NCBI GenBank assembly: GCA_020427985.1
Contig: JAGQNR010000001.1
Location: 178,115-242,114, forward strand
Origin: Candidatus Saccharimonadota bacterium
GTDB taxonomy: Bacteria; Patescibacteriota; Saccharimonadia; Saccharimonadales; UBA4665
Length of the DNA: 64,000 bases
Direction of reading: 5' to 3'
Positions 8,039 through 16,188 of this stretch are shown one piece after another (position 1 is the stretch's first letter; every line of letters begins with the position of its first letter). The notes below the pieces were generated by a model. It did no database searches, was not told where the DNA came from, and worked only from the letters and a program-made list of their open reading frames with translations. Both the position numbers and the translations under genes were made by a program.

Positions 8039-8070
8039 AACCAAACCACGACAGGGGTCGTGGTTTGGTT
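8039..8070 (-). terminator. Rho-independent terminator after tRNA-Gln
   Basis: AACCAAACCACGAC (8039-8052) pairs perfectly with GTCGTGGTTTGGTT (8057-8070) around a four-base loop. Read on the minus strand the stem runs into TTTT, and it lies 20 bases past the tRNA 3' end. Confidence 0.85.
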
Positions 8071-8089
8071 AAAATAGTTAAAACTAATT

Positions 8090-8163
8090 TGGCTGGGGAT
8101 GAGGGATTCGAACCCCCGATCACGGGACCAGAACCCGTTGCCTTACCACTTGGCCAATCCCCA
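8090..8163 (-). tRNA. tRNA-Gln (anticodon CTG), CCA encoded
   Basis: The minus strand folds as a complete cloverleaf. Acceptor strands TGGGGAT/ATCCCCA pair, the anticodon stem ACGGG/CCCGT encloses loop TTCTGGT with anticodon CTG, and the T arm contains GGTTCGAATCC. The discriminator G and CCA are encoded. Its 3' end faces the copper island. Confidence 0.95.
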
Positions 8164-8249
8164 CCAGCTATAAATTATAGGAAAGTACCACTTTGAAATT
8201 CAAAATCCAACAAAATCGAGTATAGCATACATTGTATAAGGCTAACAGG

Positions 8250-8498
8250 CTACAGAGATTTTCTTGAGGGGTTTGCTAGAGTCGCTTTAACTTCAGCGTA
8301 TTCATCTAGTACACGGGCTCTTGTATAGACATCAAGGCTATCCATTGCAACACAGGCCAAATATTGGCAACGTCGTTCGGCTGCTTTTTGCTTTGCCAAA
8401 ACATCACGCCGACTACCCGGAATAACGATTGAGTCAGGTTGCCTGGTGCCACGAAATAATTTATTAAACATGTAGGTTTTGATTCTAGCAAACATCAT
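8250..8498 (-). CDS. Small hypothetical protein
   Basis: 82 residues, basic and soluble, beginning MMFARIKTYMFNKLFRG with helix-forming sequence in the second half (DVLAKQKAAERRC...). It lies 30 bases after the ABC permease gene in the same direction and could be the third gene of that operon. No Shine-Dalgarno or close promoter is obvious and no family is recognised, so the gene is only moderately supported. Confidence 0.45.
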   Translation of the reverse strand: MMFARIKTYMFNKLFRGTRQPDSIVIPGSRRDVLAKQKAAERRCQYLACVAMDSLDVYTRARVLDEYAEVKATLANPSRKSL

Positions 8499-8528
8499 CT
8501 CGTTTGCAAAATAATTGCAAAAAGCTCG

Positions 8529-9335
8529 CTACTCAATGTCACGATGGCGAAAGCCCGCCACAGCAACGAGCGTGCCAATAATAAACACTAATATCAGGTA
8601 TACCATTAGCCCATGGGGCAAGTGGCCTTGTAGCACGGTAAGTGGACTAAAGTAGTGCCAAGGCGAAAACTTTGCAGGTACCTCTAGCCAATCAGTAAGG
8701 CTGCTAAGGCTGGCGAGGATGTATCCTCCAAAACCAAGCGCAACAGCCGCCACAGTTGCAGCGCGTTTGGTCATAGCGCTAGCAGCCTGCAATGCAAAAG
8801 CAATATAACCAAATGAAAGCGAAAACAGTGCAGTGTATATGGTTGCAAGCGCTAGAGTGCCGGTGGCCACATGTAAGTCAAAAAGTGGCGCCAAGCAAAG
8901 AAGCAATACGAGCGTAATGCCACTAACAACACAAAACTCTAGCAGCAGCGCCAGTGCCTTGGCAGTGAGTAAGCGAGTGCGCGAAACAGGCCGCGCCAAC
9001 AGTAGCTCGAGAGTTCGAGTTTGCTCCTCGCGTCCCAAAATATTGCTGCCACGGGTAATTGCCAAAATAACCCATATCATTGACATAGTTGCATAAAGGA
9101 GTTGCGAATTAAGAAATTCTAGCGGGTTGCCCACATCGACGGTGCCCGAGCCACCAGTTTTGAGTCCGCGCAGTTCAGGCGGTAACTGGTTAATAACTTG
9201 ATTCATCTGGGCGGCTTGGTCACGAATGGAAGGGTAGAGGGCAATAATAGTCACCATCATTACAATGCTGCCGATTGTCCACCATACTAGCGCAGTGCGC
9301 CGACGCTTAAGCTCCCATAAAACAATAGTGTTCAT
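8529..9335 (-). CDS. ABC-2 type transporter permease
   Basis: 268 residues with about six transmembrane helices. The N-terminal MNTIVLWELKRRRTALVWW is typical of ABC-2 permeases, and GREEQTRTLELLLARPVSRTRLLTAK is the cytoplasmic coupling motif of the drug/antibiotic exporter subfamily. A predicted outside loop lies between helices 1 and 2. Its start overlaps the ATPase gene by four bases (ATGA), so both are co-translated and form one exporter. The substrate cannot be read from the sequence. Confidence 0.88.
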   Translation of the reverse strand: MNTIVLWELKRRRTALVWWTIGSIVMMVTIIALYPSIRDQAAQMNQVINQLPPELRGLKTGGSGTVDVGNPLEFLNSQLLYATMSMIWVILAITRGSNILGREEQTRTLELLLARPVSRTRLLTAKALALLLEFCVVSGITLVLLLCLAPLFDLHVATGTLALATIYTALFSLSFGYIAFALQAASAMTKRAATVAAVALGFGGYILASLSSLTDWLEVPAKFSPWHYFSPLTVLQGHLPHGLMVYLILVFIIGTLVAVAGFRHRDIE

Positions 9336-10228
9336 GCGCCATCTCCATAATACTCAAGAAATTCGTCTTCTAGGGCAAGCTGCTGGGTAGAGATACCCGT
9401 GACGGGGTAGGTGCCTAGGGCAGCCAGGGCTTGGGCGAGCGATTTTTTGGGCTGAACAACCACTGTGGTGCCCTTGCGTGATATAAACTTGAAGTGCGTG
9501 TCTTTAGCCAACGTATCACCGTCTTGGCTATTGGAAAGGGTGACCCGAAAGGTGGTAAGTCTGAGGCTTTGGTCGGATTTAATAGCCTGTTCGTGAATAA
9601 GCCGTCCGTGCTTAATAATCCCCACTCGGTCGCACATACGCTGTGCCTCGGCGAGATTATGGCTACTAACAAACACAGCAGTGCCGCGGGCCGATGCCTC
9701 GCGAATGGTGTCGTAAAACACTTCTTGCATAAGTGGATCAAGGCCGCTGGTTGGCTCGTCGAGTATCAGCACATCAGGTTGGTGCATGAGCGCCTGAATA
9801 ATACCGATTTTTTGCCGGTTACCCTTACTCAGCTCGTCGATAGGCTTATCGGGCTCGGCCTGAAACCGTTCGATGAGTTCGGACAAATAGTCGTTTTTCA
9901 CCTGGGATTGCAGTTTCATAAGATATGTGAACAGCTCGTTTCCGGTTACCTTGGGCCATAAGACAATTTCTCCAGAGAGGTAGCCAATGTGTTTTTTGAC
10001 CTCTACGCTATCTTGCACCATGTCGAACCCCATTATTTTCGCGCTGCCCCTCGTTGGTTGAATAAAGTTCATAAGCAATCGTATGGCAGTAGATTTGCCA
10101 GCTCCATTCGCCCCCAAAAATCCATATACCTCACCTGGTTTTACAGTGAGTGTAAGTTTGTCGAGGGCAGGTGTTTTTGTGCCAGCGTAGGTTTTGGACA
10201 AAGAATGAATTGCAATCGAATTTGCCAT
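9332..10228 (-). CDS. ABC transporter ATP-binding protein
   Basis: 298 residues with Walker A GANGAGKST (about 39-47), Q-loop region, signature LSKGNRQK in the CcmA/antibiotic-exporter style (LSxGxxQ), Walker B VLILDEPTSGLD and the switch His in SSHNLAEAQ. The C-terminal ~75 residues form the small domain common in ABC-2 ATPases. Partner of the permease just downstream. TATACT (10241-10236) ends seven bases before the ATG and lies inside the end of the preceding NUDIX gene, suggesting a leaderless transcript of its own. Confidence 0.93.
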   Translation of the reverse strand: MANSIAIHSLSKTYAGTKTPALDKLTLTVKPGEVYGFLGANGAGKSTAIRLLMNFIQPTRGSAKIMGFDMVQDSVEVKKHIGYLSGEIVLWPKVTGNELFTYLMKLQSQVKNDYLSELIERFQAEPDKPIDELSKGNRQKIGIIQALMHQPDVLILDEPTSGLDPLMQEVFYDTIREASARGTAVFVSSHNLAEAQRMCDRVGIIKHGRLIHEQAIKSDQSLRLTTFRVTLSNSQDGDTLAKDTHFKFISRKGTTVVVQPKKSLAQALAALGTYPVTGISTQQLALEDEFLEYYGDGA

Positions 10229-10233
10229 AGTAG

Positions 10234-10737
10234 TTAGTATACTCCTGCCTTACCGGCACTAATTGTCTGACGCAGCTTTTGCCAAAACTCATCAGGAAAC
10301 AGACTTGCCCAGGCACTGTGAAGCGGTTGCGGCAGATGGTCTAAGTCAAACCATCCGCTGTCCTCAAACATAGCTGGTTCCATAATTTTTACTTCTCTGG
10401 GTTTGACCCTTACGGCAAAGGGAAGCGCCAGCCAGTGTGTTGCCAGGCCATCTGGATTGGTGCGAAATATATCGTAGTAACCAAGTGGAGTCACTTGCAG
10501 TAAGGTGTGGACATTGTATTCCTCGGTAAGTTCACGGCGAAGGGCTTGTTCGACGCTCTCGCCAACTTTAAGCCCACCACCGCCACAGTCCCAGCGTCCG
10601 TGCTCATCACGCGTTTGAGAGCTGCGTTTTGCAAAAAACACTTTTCCCTGGTTGTTGTAGCAAACAAACGACACCGATACGCCCACAAAGCTAATGCCTT
10701 TGTGGGCGCGGATAAGTTCTTCGGGCAGCTGATTCAT
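10234..10737 (-). CDS. NUDIX hydrolase
   Basis: 167 residues. The NUDIX box is visible as GGGLKVGESVEQALRREL followed by TEEYNV, giving the REL-TEE catalytic helix that binds Mg. The segment W.DCGGG and the downstream GYYDIFRT fit small nucleotide-sugar or (d)NTP pyrophosphohydrolases; the substrate is undetermined. TATACT (10751-10746) ends eight bases before the ATG. It is divergent from maf with 39 bases between the start codons, and its stop is five bases before the next gene. Confidence 0.88.
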   Translation of the reverse strand: MNQLPEELIRAHKGISFVGVSVSFVCYNNQGKVFFAKRSSQTRDEHGRWDCGGGGLKVGESVEQALRRELTEEYNVHTLLQVTPLGYYDIFRTNPDGLATHWLALPFAVRVKPREVKIMEPAMFEDSGWFDLDHLPQPLHSAWASLFPDEFWQKLRQTISAGKAGVY

Positions 10738-10776
10738 TAGCTCATAGTATACACTTCTTGGTGCTACAATGAGCTT

Positions 10777-11331
10777 ATGAAAAGCGAAGTTATATTGGCC
10801 AGCGGCTCACCGCGGCGCAAGGAACTGTTGCAGAAACTCGGTCTACAGTTTACTGTGGTGCCAAGCCAATACGACGAGCAGCTCGACGATTCTCGTTCGT
10901 CCGAAGCAGTAGCTATTGAGCTAGGACTCGGAAAGACTATGGAAGTAGCCCAGCGTTTCCCCGAAGCAATTGTTATAGGCGGTGACACCATCGTAACGAT
11001 AGATGGTAAGCAACTCGGCAAGGCTGCCAACATTGACGAGGCAGTAGCAATGTGGCGCTTGCTTGCCGGCAGAGCCAATACCGTAACAACATCAGTCGTA
11101 GTAGTGTGTCTGGCGAAAAAATACGAGTTTGTAGTTGCCGACAACACGCTCGTATATATGAAGCCATTTGACGAAGATGCCATCATGGCGTATCTACAAC
11201 AGGGCACCTACCTCGACAAAGCCGGTGCTTATGCGATACAGGACGTCCCGCACCTGATCGAGCGTATCGAGGGTGACCCCGAAACTGTCCTCGGCCTTCC
11301 CACAAGGTTGATTAGGTTGCCTACATATTGA
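10777..11331 (+). CDS. maf: Maf-like nucleotide pyrophosphatase
   Basis: 184 residues. The opening ILASGSPRRKELLQKLG is the diagnostic Maf motif, followed by the family's GGDTIV (catalytic Asp region) and DKAGAYAIQ. Maf proteins hydrolyse dTTP/UTP or modified nucleotides as a housecleaning function in the cytoplasm. TACAAT (10765-10770) is six bases from the ATG, so the mRNA is probably leaderless. Confidence 0.93.
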   Translation: MKSEVILASGSPRRKELLQKLGLQFTVVPSQYDEQLDDSRSSEAVAIELGLGKTMEVAQRFPEAIVIGGDTIVTIDGKQLGKAANIDEAVAMWRLLAGRANTVTTSVVVVCLAKKYEFVVADNTLVYMKPFDEDAIMAYLQQGTYLDKAGAYAIQDVPHLIERIEGDPETVLGLPTRLIRLPTY

Positions 11332-11393
11332 CAAAATAACAAATTAATTATAAAATTATAATAAGCGAATCATTCTCCGGTATTATTGACCAA

Positions 11394-12038
11394 ATGTTTA
11401 CAGATATGAGTATCGAAAAACGCAATTTGGAAGTTTTGAACGCTGCTGCGAGCATGTTTGACCAGTGTCAGACAAAGAAGACAGCGCCAAACACGCCGCA
11501 CGGACAGTTATTTACGTGTGGCAAATACGATAAACTTAAACGGCCGATAAATGATAGTGTTTTAGAGAACCCAAAGGCAAGGGCGTTATTTGCTCAGAAG
11601 CTTGGCTGTAATGCCTGTGAGTTTGCTAAACCACAGCAAGCTGAAGATGAAAAGAGCCTTCTAAATCGCTCTTTGCACCCAAGAATATTTGAAGTCGGCA
11701 GTGAGTTGTATCTCGGTGAGTACTATTCACAGGCAGTTTTTGAAAGCTACAAGGCAGTCAAAGAACAGATGCGAGGTATCACTGGCTTTGAAACAACAAC
11801 CGAAGCGGTAGGCAAAGGCGGTTTATATTTTTTGGGTGCCGCATCTCCAAGTTTTGACCTGATGTACCAGCAAGGCGCAAAGTTTACACTTATGGCAATA
11901 GATAGCTTCCGTAACGAAGCCGGACACTCAATGCTAGATATACCAAAAAATACAACCGGAAAGCAGTTTGCATTTTCACGGCTCGTACTGGCTTCTGTCG
12001 GTATGGGTTTTCTTGATAACTCTGAAATTCGAGCTTAA
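11394..12038 (+). CDS. TIGR02391-family protein with HEPN-like motif
   Basis: 214 residues. The N-terminal third is variable and Cys-containing (TCGKYD, GCNACEFA). The C-terminal part, LHPRIFEVGSELYLGEYY followed by QAVFESYKAVKEQ, matches the TIGR02391 (Ymh) family. Near residue 179 it has RNEAGH, the R-N-x-x-x-H pattern of HEPN ribonuclease domains, which suggests an RNA-cleaving or abortive-infection role; this is inference. TATTAT (11381-11386) ends seven bases before the ATG. Its stop shares the palindrome TTAA with the stop of the convergent rarA. Confidence 0.7.
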   Translation: MFTDMSIEKRNLEVLNAAASMFDQCQTKKTAPNTPHGQLFTCGKYDKLKRPINDSVLENPKARALFAQKLGCNACEFAKPQQAEDEKSLLNRSLHPRIFEVGSELYLGEYYSQAVFESYKAVKEQMRGITGFETTTEAVGKGGLYFLGAASPSFDLMYQQGAKFTLMAIDSFRNEAGHSMLDIPKNTTGKQFAFSRLVLASVGMGFLDNSEIRA

Positions 12039-13216
12039 CCTTGGTTATTGCTTTGAACTTCTGAGGGAAGGAAGCCGTCGGGGTGAATGAAGCCCGCCGT
12101 CCATTTGGTGCCTTTACTATAACCCAGGTCCTTCATTAGTTTGGTAGGTGCATTGCGCAAGTGGAGTGGCACGGGTGCGTCAGGATGCTCACGTGCCAAT
12201 TGTTTGGCATGGTTCATAGCGTCGGTGACGGCGCGGGATTTTGGTGCCTTGGCTAGCACGGTTGCACAATGGTAGAGGTTGTATTCACACTCAGGCAAAC
12301 CAATGCGTTCAACAGCAAGAAATGTAGACACGGCAATATTGACCGCGGCGGGTGCCGCCATGCCAATGTCTTCGCTCGCAAAAATCACCATTCGTCGTAC
12401 AATGAATTTGGGGTCTTCGCCGGCTTGGAGCATGCGCGCCAGCCAATAGAGGGCGGCACCATCGTCACTCCCTCGCATACTTTTTATAAAGGCACTGATT
12501 ATATTGTAGTGCTGCTCACCGGCTTTGTCGTAGCCAGGTAAACGGGTTTGAGCAGCAGTTTCGACAATTTTGTGGGTAATAGGCTTACCAAGCGCTAGTT
12601 TTTGAGCCAGCTCTAGGTTGCCCAGGGCCACGCGAGCATCGCCGCCACTAAGGTCGGCCAAAAGTTCGACAGAGGCTTTGGGCAGGTCGCGGGTATTTAA
12701 CTTCATTTTTTTGGCCGCTCTCTGTAAAATAGCAATTATTTCACTTCGTTCCAGTTTTTCGAGTACTAAAACACGCGATCGACTAAGCAACGGATTAATG
12801 ATTTCGAAGCTGGGGTTTTCAGTGGTGGCACCGATAAGAATAATAGTACCGGCCTCAACATGTGGCAAAAACGCATCTTGTTGAGCTTTGTTAAAACGGT
12901 GGATTTCGTCGACAAATAGTATGGTACGCATGCCGAGCCGCTGGTTTTGCTCGGCATGAGCGATGACTTTGGTAACATCGGCTTTGCCACTAGTGACAGC
13001 GCTGAGTTCGACAAATTCGGCACCGGTTTCGCGGGCGATAATACGTGCCAGTGTGGTCTTGCCAGTGCCCGGTGGCCCCCACAGTATGAGGCTGGTTGGC
13101 TCGCGGCTGTCGATGATTTTACGAATAATCTTGTGGGCGCCCACAAGATGTGTCTGCCCAACAACTTCGTCGAGCGACTCAGGCCTCATTCTCTCTGCAA
13201 GCGGTCGTGCGTCCAT
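12035..13216 (-). CDS. rarA: Replication-associated recombination protein A (RarA/MgsA AAA+ ATPase)
   Basis: 393 residues, close to the family norm. PLAERMRPESLDEVVGQ at the N-terminus, Walker A GPPGTGKTT (about 46-54), Walker B LFVDEIHRFNKAQQDAFLP and sensor GATTENPSFE are all characteristic of RarA rather than RuvB or DnaX. The C-terminal MgsA domain contains the KSMRGSDDGAALYWLARM signature. RarA acts as a tetramer at stalled forks. TATACT (13229-13224) is seven bases before the ATG, and the -35 position falls inside a heptanucleotide repeat. Confidence 0.95.
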   Translation of the reverse strand: MDARPLAERMRPESLDEVVGQTHLVGAHKIIRKIIDSREPTSLILWGPPGTGKTTLARIIARETGAEFVELSAVTSGKADVTKVIAHAEQNQRLGMRTILFVDEIHRFNKAQQDAFLPHVEAGTIILIGATTENPSFEIINPLLSRSRVLVLEKLERSEIIAILQRAAKKMKLNTRDLPKASVELLADLSGGDARVALGNLELAQKLALGKPITHKIVETAAQTRLPGYDKAGEQHYNIISAFIKSMRGSDDGAALYWLARMLQAGEDPKFIVRRMVIFASEDIGMAAPAAVNIAVSTFLAVERIGLPECEYNLYHCATVLAKAPKSRAVTDAMNHAKQLAREHPDAPVPLHLRNAPTKLMKDLGYSKGTKWTAGFIHPDGFLPSEVQSNNQG

Positions 13217-13234
13217 AGTAGGCAGTATACTGCC

Positions 13235-13283
13235 TTAAGAGTTAAGAGTTAAGAGTTAAGAGTTAAGAGTTAAGAGTTAAGAG
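13235..13283. repeat. Seven perfect tandem copies of TTAAGAG
   Basis: Seven consecutive 7-bp units occupy 49 bases in the divergent space between rarA and the orphan gene at 13342. The array covers the expected -35 position of the rarA promoter. Confidence 0.95.
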
Positions 13284-13341
13284 CGCTTACATAATTGGAA
13301 GGGCTTGGGTAGAGTAGGGTCATTATCTAAGGGAATGCGCT

Positions 13342-13914
13342 ATGCAACAAGCGAGATTTGGCCTTAGCCAAAACGATTTGGCAGGTGGCGGAGTTGAGGT
13401 GTATCAGTTTGCTCCCTATGTCAGCTATTGTTCTGCTCCTGCGCCAGGAAATGTACGGTGTGCAATGGAACTTGTTGCATCGCGTACAGTTACACAAACT
13501 GCTCTTTCAATTTTGCGAGAACCAACTCCTGACGTAGGAGTTCGCTTACGTTTTGTGGCCGGCATCAAGCACGATAATGATGCTGACAAGATTATAAGTC
13601 GTGAAGGGGCAATACTTCATACGGTTGTGCGCCAGCCAGGAGCGAGGCATCCATTTATGCTCTACACACGGGACTACGAGCAGGGCGGGTTTGGCCATGC
13701 GTCTGACTCTATTAAGCTCGAACCACAGCTAAAGAAAGATGTCATTGAAAAACTTAGAGCTAACCATACGCTATATGATTCTTTGCTGTTGCAGACAAAC
13801 GCGGTTGCGCTTCTGGCTGGCAGTAGGGCAGAGATAGCTCGTCTAAAAGCCGAATCCGATCGCAAACGGACAGTCTTTACACTTGGAAAATTCTCTTTGG
13901 TAAGGCAGGTTTAG
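13342..13914 (+). CDS. Hypothetical protein
   Basis: 190 residues, soluble, no recognised family. The first half is beta-rich in appearance (VEVYQFAPYVSYC, VRLRFVAGIKHD), and the last 60 residues are helical with a coiled-coil-like stretch (LLAGSRAEIARLKAESDRKR). AAGGGA lies about eight bases before the ATG. It is divergent from rarA across the heptanucleotide array. The steady amino acid composition without rare codons argues for a real gene, but no function can be offered. Confidence 0.65.
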   Translation: MQQARFGLSQNDLAGGGVEVYQFAPYVSYCSAPAPGNVRCAMELVASRTVTQTALSILREPTPDVGVRLRFVAGIKHDNDADKIISREGAILHTVVRQPGARHPFMLYTRDYEQGGFGHASDSIKLEPQLKKDVIEKLRANHTLYDSLLLQTNAVALLAGSRAEIARLKAESDRKRTVFTLGKFSLVRQV

Positions 13915-13945
13915 CCGTGTCACACAAAATTTAATTTTCCACTGC

Positions 13946-14086
13946 ATGACACAGGTATCGCGTTTGGTACTATACTTGAATCATATAATTAATGACGGCG
14001 ATATTGACCTAGACGATATGTTAGCACTATTATCCTCTGCGGTGTTGCCAAGCCTGCCAACTCCACCCGGCGAAGAATCAACCTAA
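13946..14086 (+). CDS. Possible 46-residue acidic protein
   Basis: A short frame MTQVSRLVLYLNHIINDGDI... with an acidic middle (DIDLDD) and a Pro-rich end PTPPGEEST. It is followed after 36 bases by a good terminator, which supports an expressed unit, but no ribosome-binding site is clear and no family is recognised. Confidence 0.35.
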   Translation: MTQVSRLVLYLNHIINDGDIDLDDMLALLSSAVLPSLPTPPGEEST

Positions 14087-14122
14087 ATGCAAAACCATAG
14101 TAATCACTAAGCTTGCAAGTAA

Positions 14123-14151
14123 AATAACGGCTACAAAATATAGCCGTTATT
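14123..14151. terminator. Bidirectional terminator
   Basis: AATAACGGCTA (14123-14133) pairs with TAGCCGTTATT (14141-14151), seven-base loop. On the minus strand the stem is followed by TTTTACTTG, and on the plus strand by CTTGACTC after a T-rich arm. It serves the LysM gene and probably the small frame upstream. Confidence 0.8.
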
Positions 14152-14189
14152 CTTGACTCATACCTTTTAACACTTAACTCTAATTTGCC

Positions 14190-14858
14190 TTACCACCAAT
14201 GATTGGCTTGCCAGAAGGCGTAGGCACCTTCCCAGCTGCCATAGCGGCGCTGAGCGTAGGCATCGAAGTAAGCGTCTTGGCAGGCATAGTCTGCGCCACA
14301 CTGCGAACGTAGTACACCGTTACAGTCCTGACCAATGCCGTAGCAACCCGCTGGATTGGTAGCAGTTGGGTTGTTACCACTCTCGCGGCTATATATGTAT
14401 GCTTTGGCCGCATTGGCGCTCACTGGGTAGCTGGTTGCAGTGGGTGCAGCAGCACGATAACTCGTCGTCCGAGCAGGTGCGCTGTAGCTGCTGGTAACTG
14501 GCGCCGCAACCACAACGGGCTGTGGGAGCGGACGGTCCGCAAGCTGCTCGTCGACAGTTGGCACACGGAGTTGTTGGCCCGGATTGATGACGTCTGGGTT
14601 CTGAATTGACTCGTTGGCATTGTACAAACGTACCCAGGTAGACTGGTACTTTTCTGCAATGCTGCTGAGGCTATCGCCTTCGGTCACCGTCACCATGATT
14701 GGCTTGGGTGCTTCAGGCTTTTTAACTTCTTCTGCTTTGGTTTCGGTTGCCTGGGCAACTTTGGTTTCTTTTGTTGGGGCAGCCTGAGCTGCGATAGGCG
14801 AAACGAGTGTCGTGACCACGACAGCAGCGCTCACCATGAGTAATGCGGTAATACGCAT
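14190..14858 (-). CDS. Secreted LysM protein with transglycosylase-like C-terminal domain
   Basis: 222 residues. A signal peptide (about 1-26, cut after AQA) is followed by a Lys/Glu/Pro-rich spacer, one LysM domain (about 53-99: VTVTEGDSLSSIAEKY...NPGQQLRVP) for peptidoglycan binding, an Ala/Ser/Thr/Pro-rich linker, and a C-terminal domain of about 70 residues: YIYSRESGNNPTATNPAGCYG, ending W.ANHWW, as in Apf/Rpf-like putative transglycosylases, with four cysteines. The catalytic Glu would be in SRESG. GGAGG lies before the ATG. Likely cell-wall remodelling, possibly at the host contact surface. Confidence 0.88.
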   Translation of the reverse strand: MRITALLMVSAAVVVTTLVSPIAAQAAPTKETKVAQATETKAEEVKKPEAPKPIMVTVTEGDSLSSIAEKYQSTWVRLYNANESIQNPDVINPGQQLRVPTVDEQLADRPLPQPVVVAAPVTSSYSAPARTTSYRAAAPTATSYPVSANAAKAYIYSRESGNNPTATNPAGCYGIGQDCNGVLRSQCGADYACQDAYFDAYAQRRYGSWEGAYAFWQANHWW

Positions 14859-14924
14859 AAATTGTATCCTCCCACGACCTGCCTGTTGTACTTCTAGAGC
14901 GTTTAATTAGTATGTAAAAACAAA

Positions 14925-14944
14925 TTAAGTGCTAGTTAAGTGCT
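14925..14944. repeat. Direct repeat TTAAGTGCT x2, one helical turn apart
   Basis: TTAAGTGCT occurs at 14925-14933 and 14936-14944, with an 11-bp period, about 70 bases upstream of the LysM gene start. Candidate operator for that gene. The rest of the 261-base gap 14859-15119 shows no further gene. Confidence 0.4.
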
Positions 14945-15119
14945 TTTCGTTGCCTAGACAAACAAAGTCGTATGTGTCAAAACTCCACTAAAAGTTTTAA
15001 ACACGCAAGCTCAAGGCTACTAAACCCTGTAGATAGTGTCAACCATAAAGCCATAAACGCTATATGTAGCTATACTGTTTGCCCAGTGGTCAAAAAAAGT
15101 GCTATAAAATATACAACGT

Positions 15120-16106
15120 TTAATGTTTTGCGATACGGATTTTGCGGTCTGTTTCGTCTTCTATTTCGTGACCAAGAATTTCCTCGAGCAAGTCTTCAAT
15201 CGTCACAATGCCTACAATTTCATCATCTTTCTCGACCGGCATTAAGTGGGTCTTGGCGGCGATAAACTTGCGAAACATAGTGTCTAGGGCTGTCATACTG
15301 CCAACAGCTTGAGTAGGGTGAAGCTGTAGCTCGTCGACGCGGGGTGGTGACTCGTCAAAGTCAATATCGAGCAGCTCTTTGACTAAAAGTACCCCAAAAC
15401 AAATCGTCTTGGTACGGTTAAATACCGGTATACGGCTGCGGCCTGAAGCCTTGATTTCGTCGATTCGTTTCGCATTTATAACATCGCCGGGGAGCAGCCA
15501 ATACACATGGCTAATAGGAGTCATAATAGTGCCAAGGCGTTTTTCGCTCAGCTGCAGTGCGCCCTTAATGATTTCCACTTCGTCTTCGTCGAGTTCGCTA
15601 TTTTTGGCGTTGGTATGCTCGGCAATAAGGAGCCCAAGTTCGTGTCTCGTGTGCAGTTCAGTTCGGTTGCGACCAAACAGCTTGTCTAGCATGGCCTGAA
15701 TAGGTCGTGAAATAGGGTAGGTTATAAATATCATAGTTTTAAGTAGCCAAGCCAGACGACCGCAAATCGGAATAGCATTGCGGGCAAACAGCGCCTGGGG
15801 CATAATTTCGGCAAAAATCGTGAGGGCAAGAGTGCTAATAACCACCGCCCACAGCCCACTTAAGTGCGCGTCAATGACCAGTGGGGTAAGCGAAGCTGCG
15901 GCCACGTTGGTAAGAAGAATGGCAGCAAGGGTCAAATGGGCATTACGGCGTAGTGGCACCAGACGCTTGGCATAAACGTTGCCTAGCTTGGCTTTGCGCC
16001 GCAAGTCGGACATATTTATCGACATAAAGGCAACATTGAGCCCCGAACAAACGGCGGCAATTCCTACCAATGCAACAATTTCTAGAAGAAGTGTAATTTG
16101 TTCCAC
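15120..16106 (-). CDS. CNNM/DUF21 domain protein with CBS pair (CorC/HlyC-like transporter)
   Basis: 328 residues if started at GTG 16106. The frame continues upstream, but that part overlaps the divergent gene and looks unlike protein, while TATACT (16122-16117) lies ten bases before this GTG. The N-terminal DUF21/CNNM membrane domain has about four helices (about 1-165), with the EIMPQALFARN segment. Two CBS domains follow (about 200-320), including TPISHVYWL and IVGIVTIEDLLEEILGHEIEDE. Members act in Mg/Co efflux or homeostasis. The usual C-terminal CorC/HlyC transporter-associated domain is absent, so this is a short form. Confidence 0.85.
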   Translation of the reverse strand: MEQITLLLEIVALVGIAAVCSGLNVAFMSINMSDLRRKAKLGNVYAKRLVPLRRNAHLTLAAILLTNVAAASLTPLVIDAHLSGLWAVVISTLALTIFAEIMPQALFARNAIPICGRLAWLLKTMIFITYPISRPIQAMLDKLFGRNRTELHTRHELGLLIAEHTNAKNSELDEDEVEIIKGALQLSEKRLGTIMTPISHVYWLLPGDVINAKRIDEIKASGRSRIPVFNRTKTICFGVLLVKELLDIDFDESPPRVDELQLHPTQAVGSMTALDTMFRKFIAAKTHLMPVEKDDEIVGIVTIEDLLEEILGHEIEDETDRKIRIAKH

Positions 16107-16153
16107 GTTTGGCAAAAGTATAGCGTAAACGGGGGAGAAGCACAAGCAAAACA

Positions 16154-16182
16154 TTGACTTTAAACAACCAAAGTGATATAAT
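16154..16182 (+). promoter_or_regulatory. Consensus promoter, leaderless gene
   Basis: TTGACT (16154-16159), 17-base spacer, TATAAT (16177-16182), then six bases to ATG 16189. This is the clearest example in the window of the leaderless arrangement. Confidence 0.85.
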
Positions 16183-16188
16183 GTAAAA

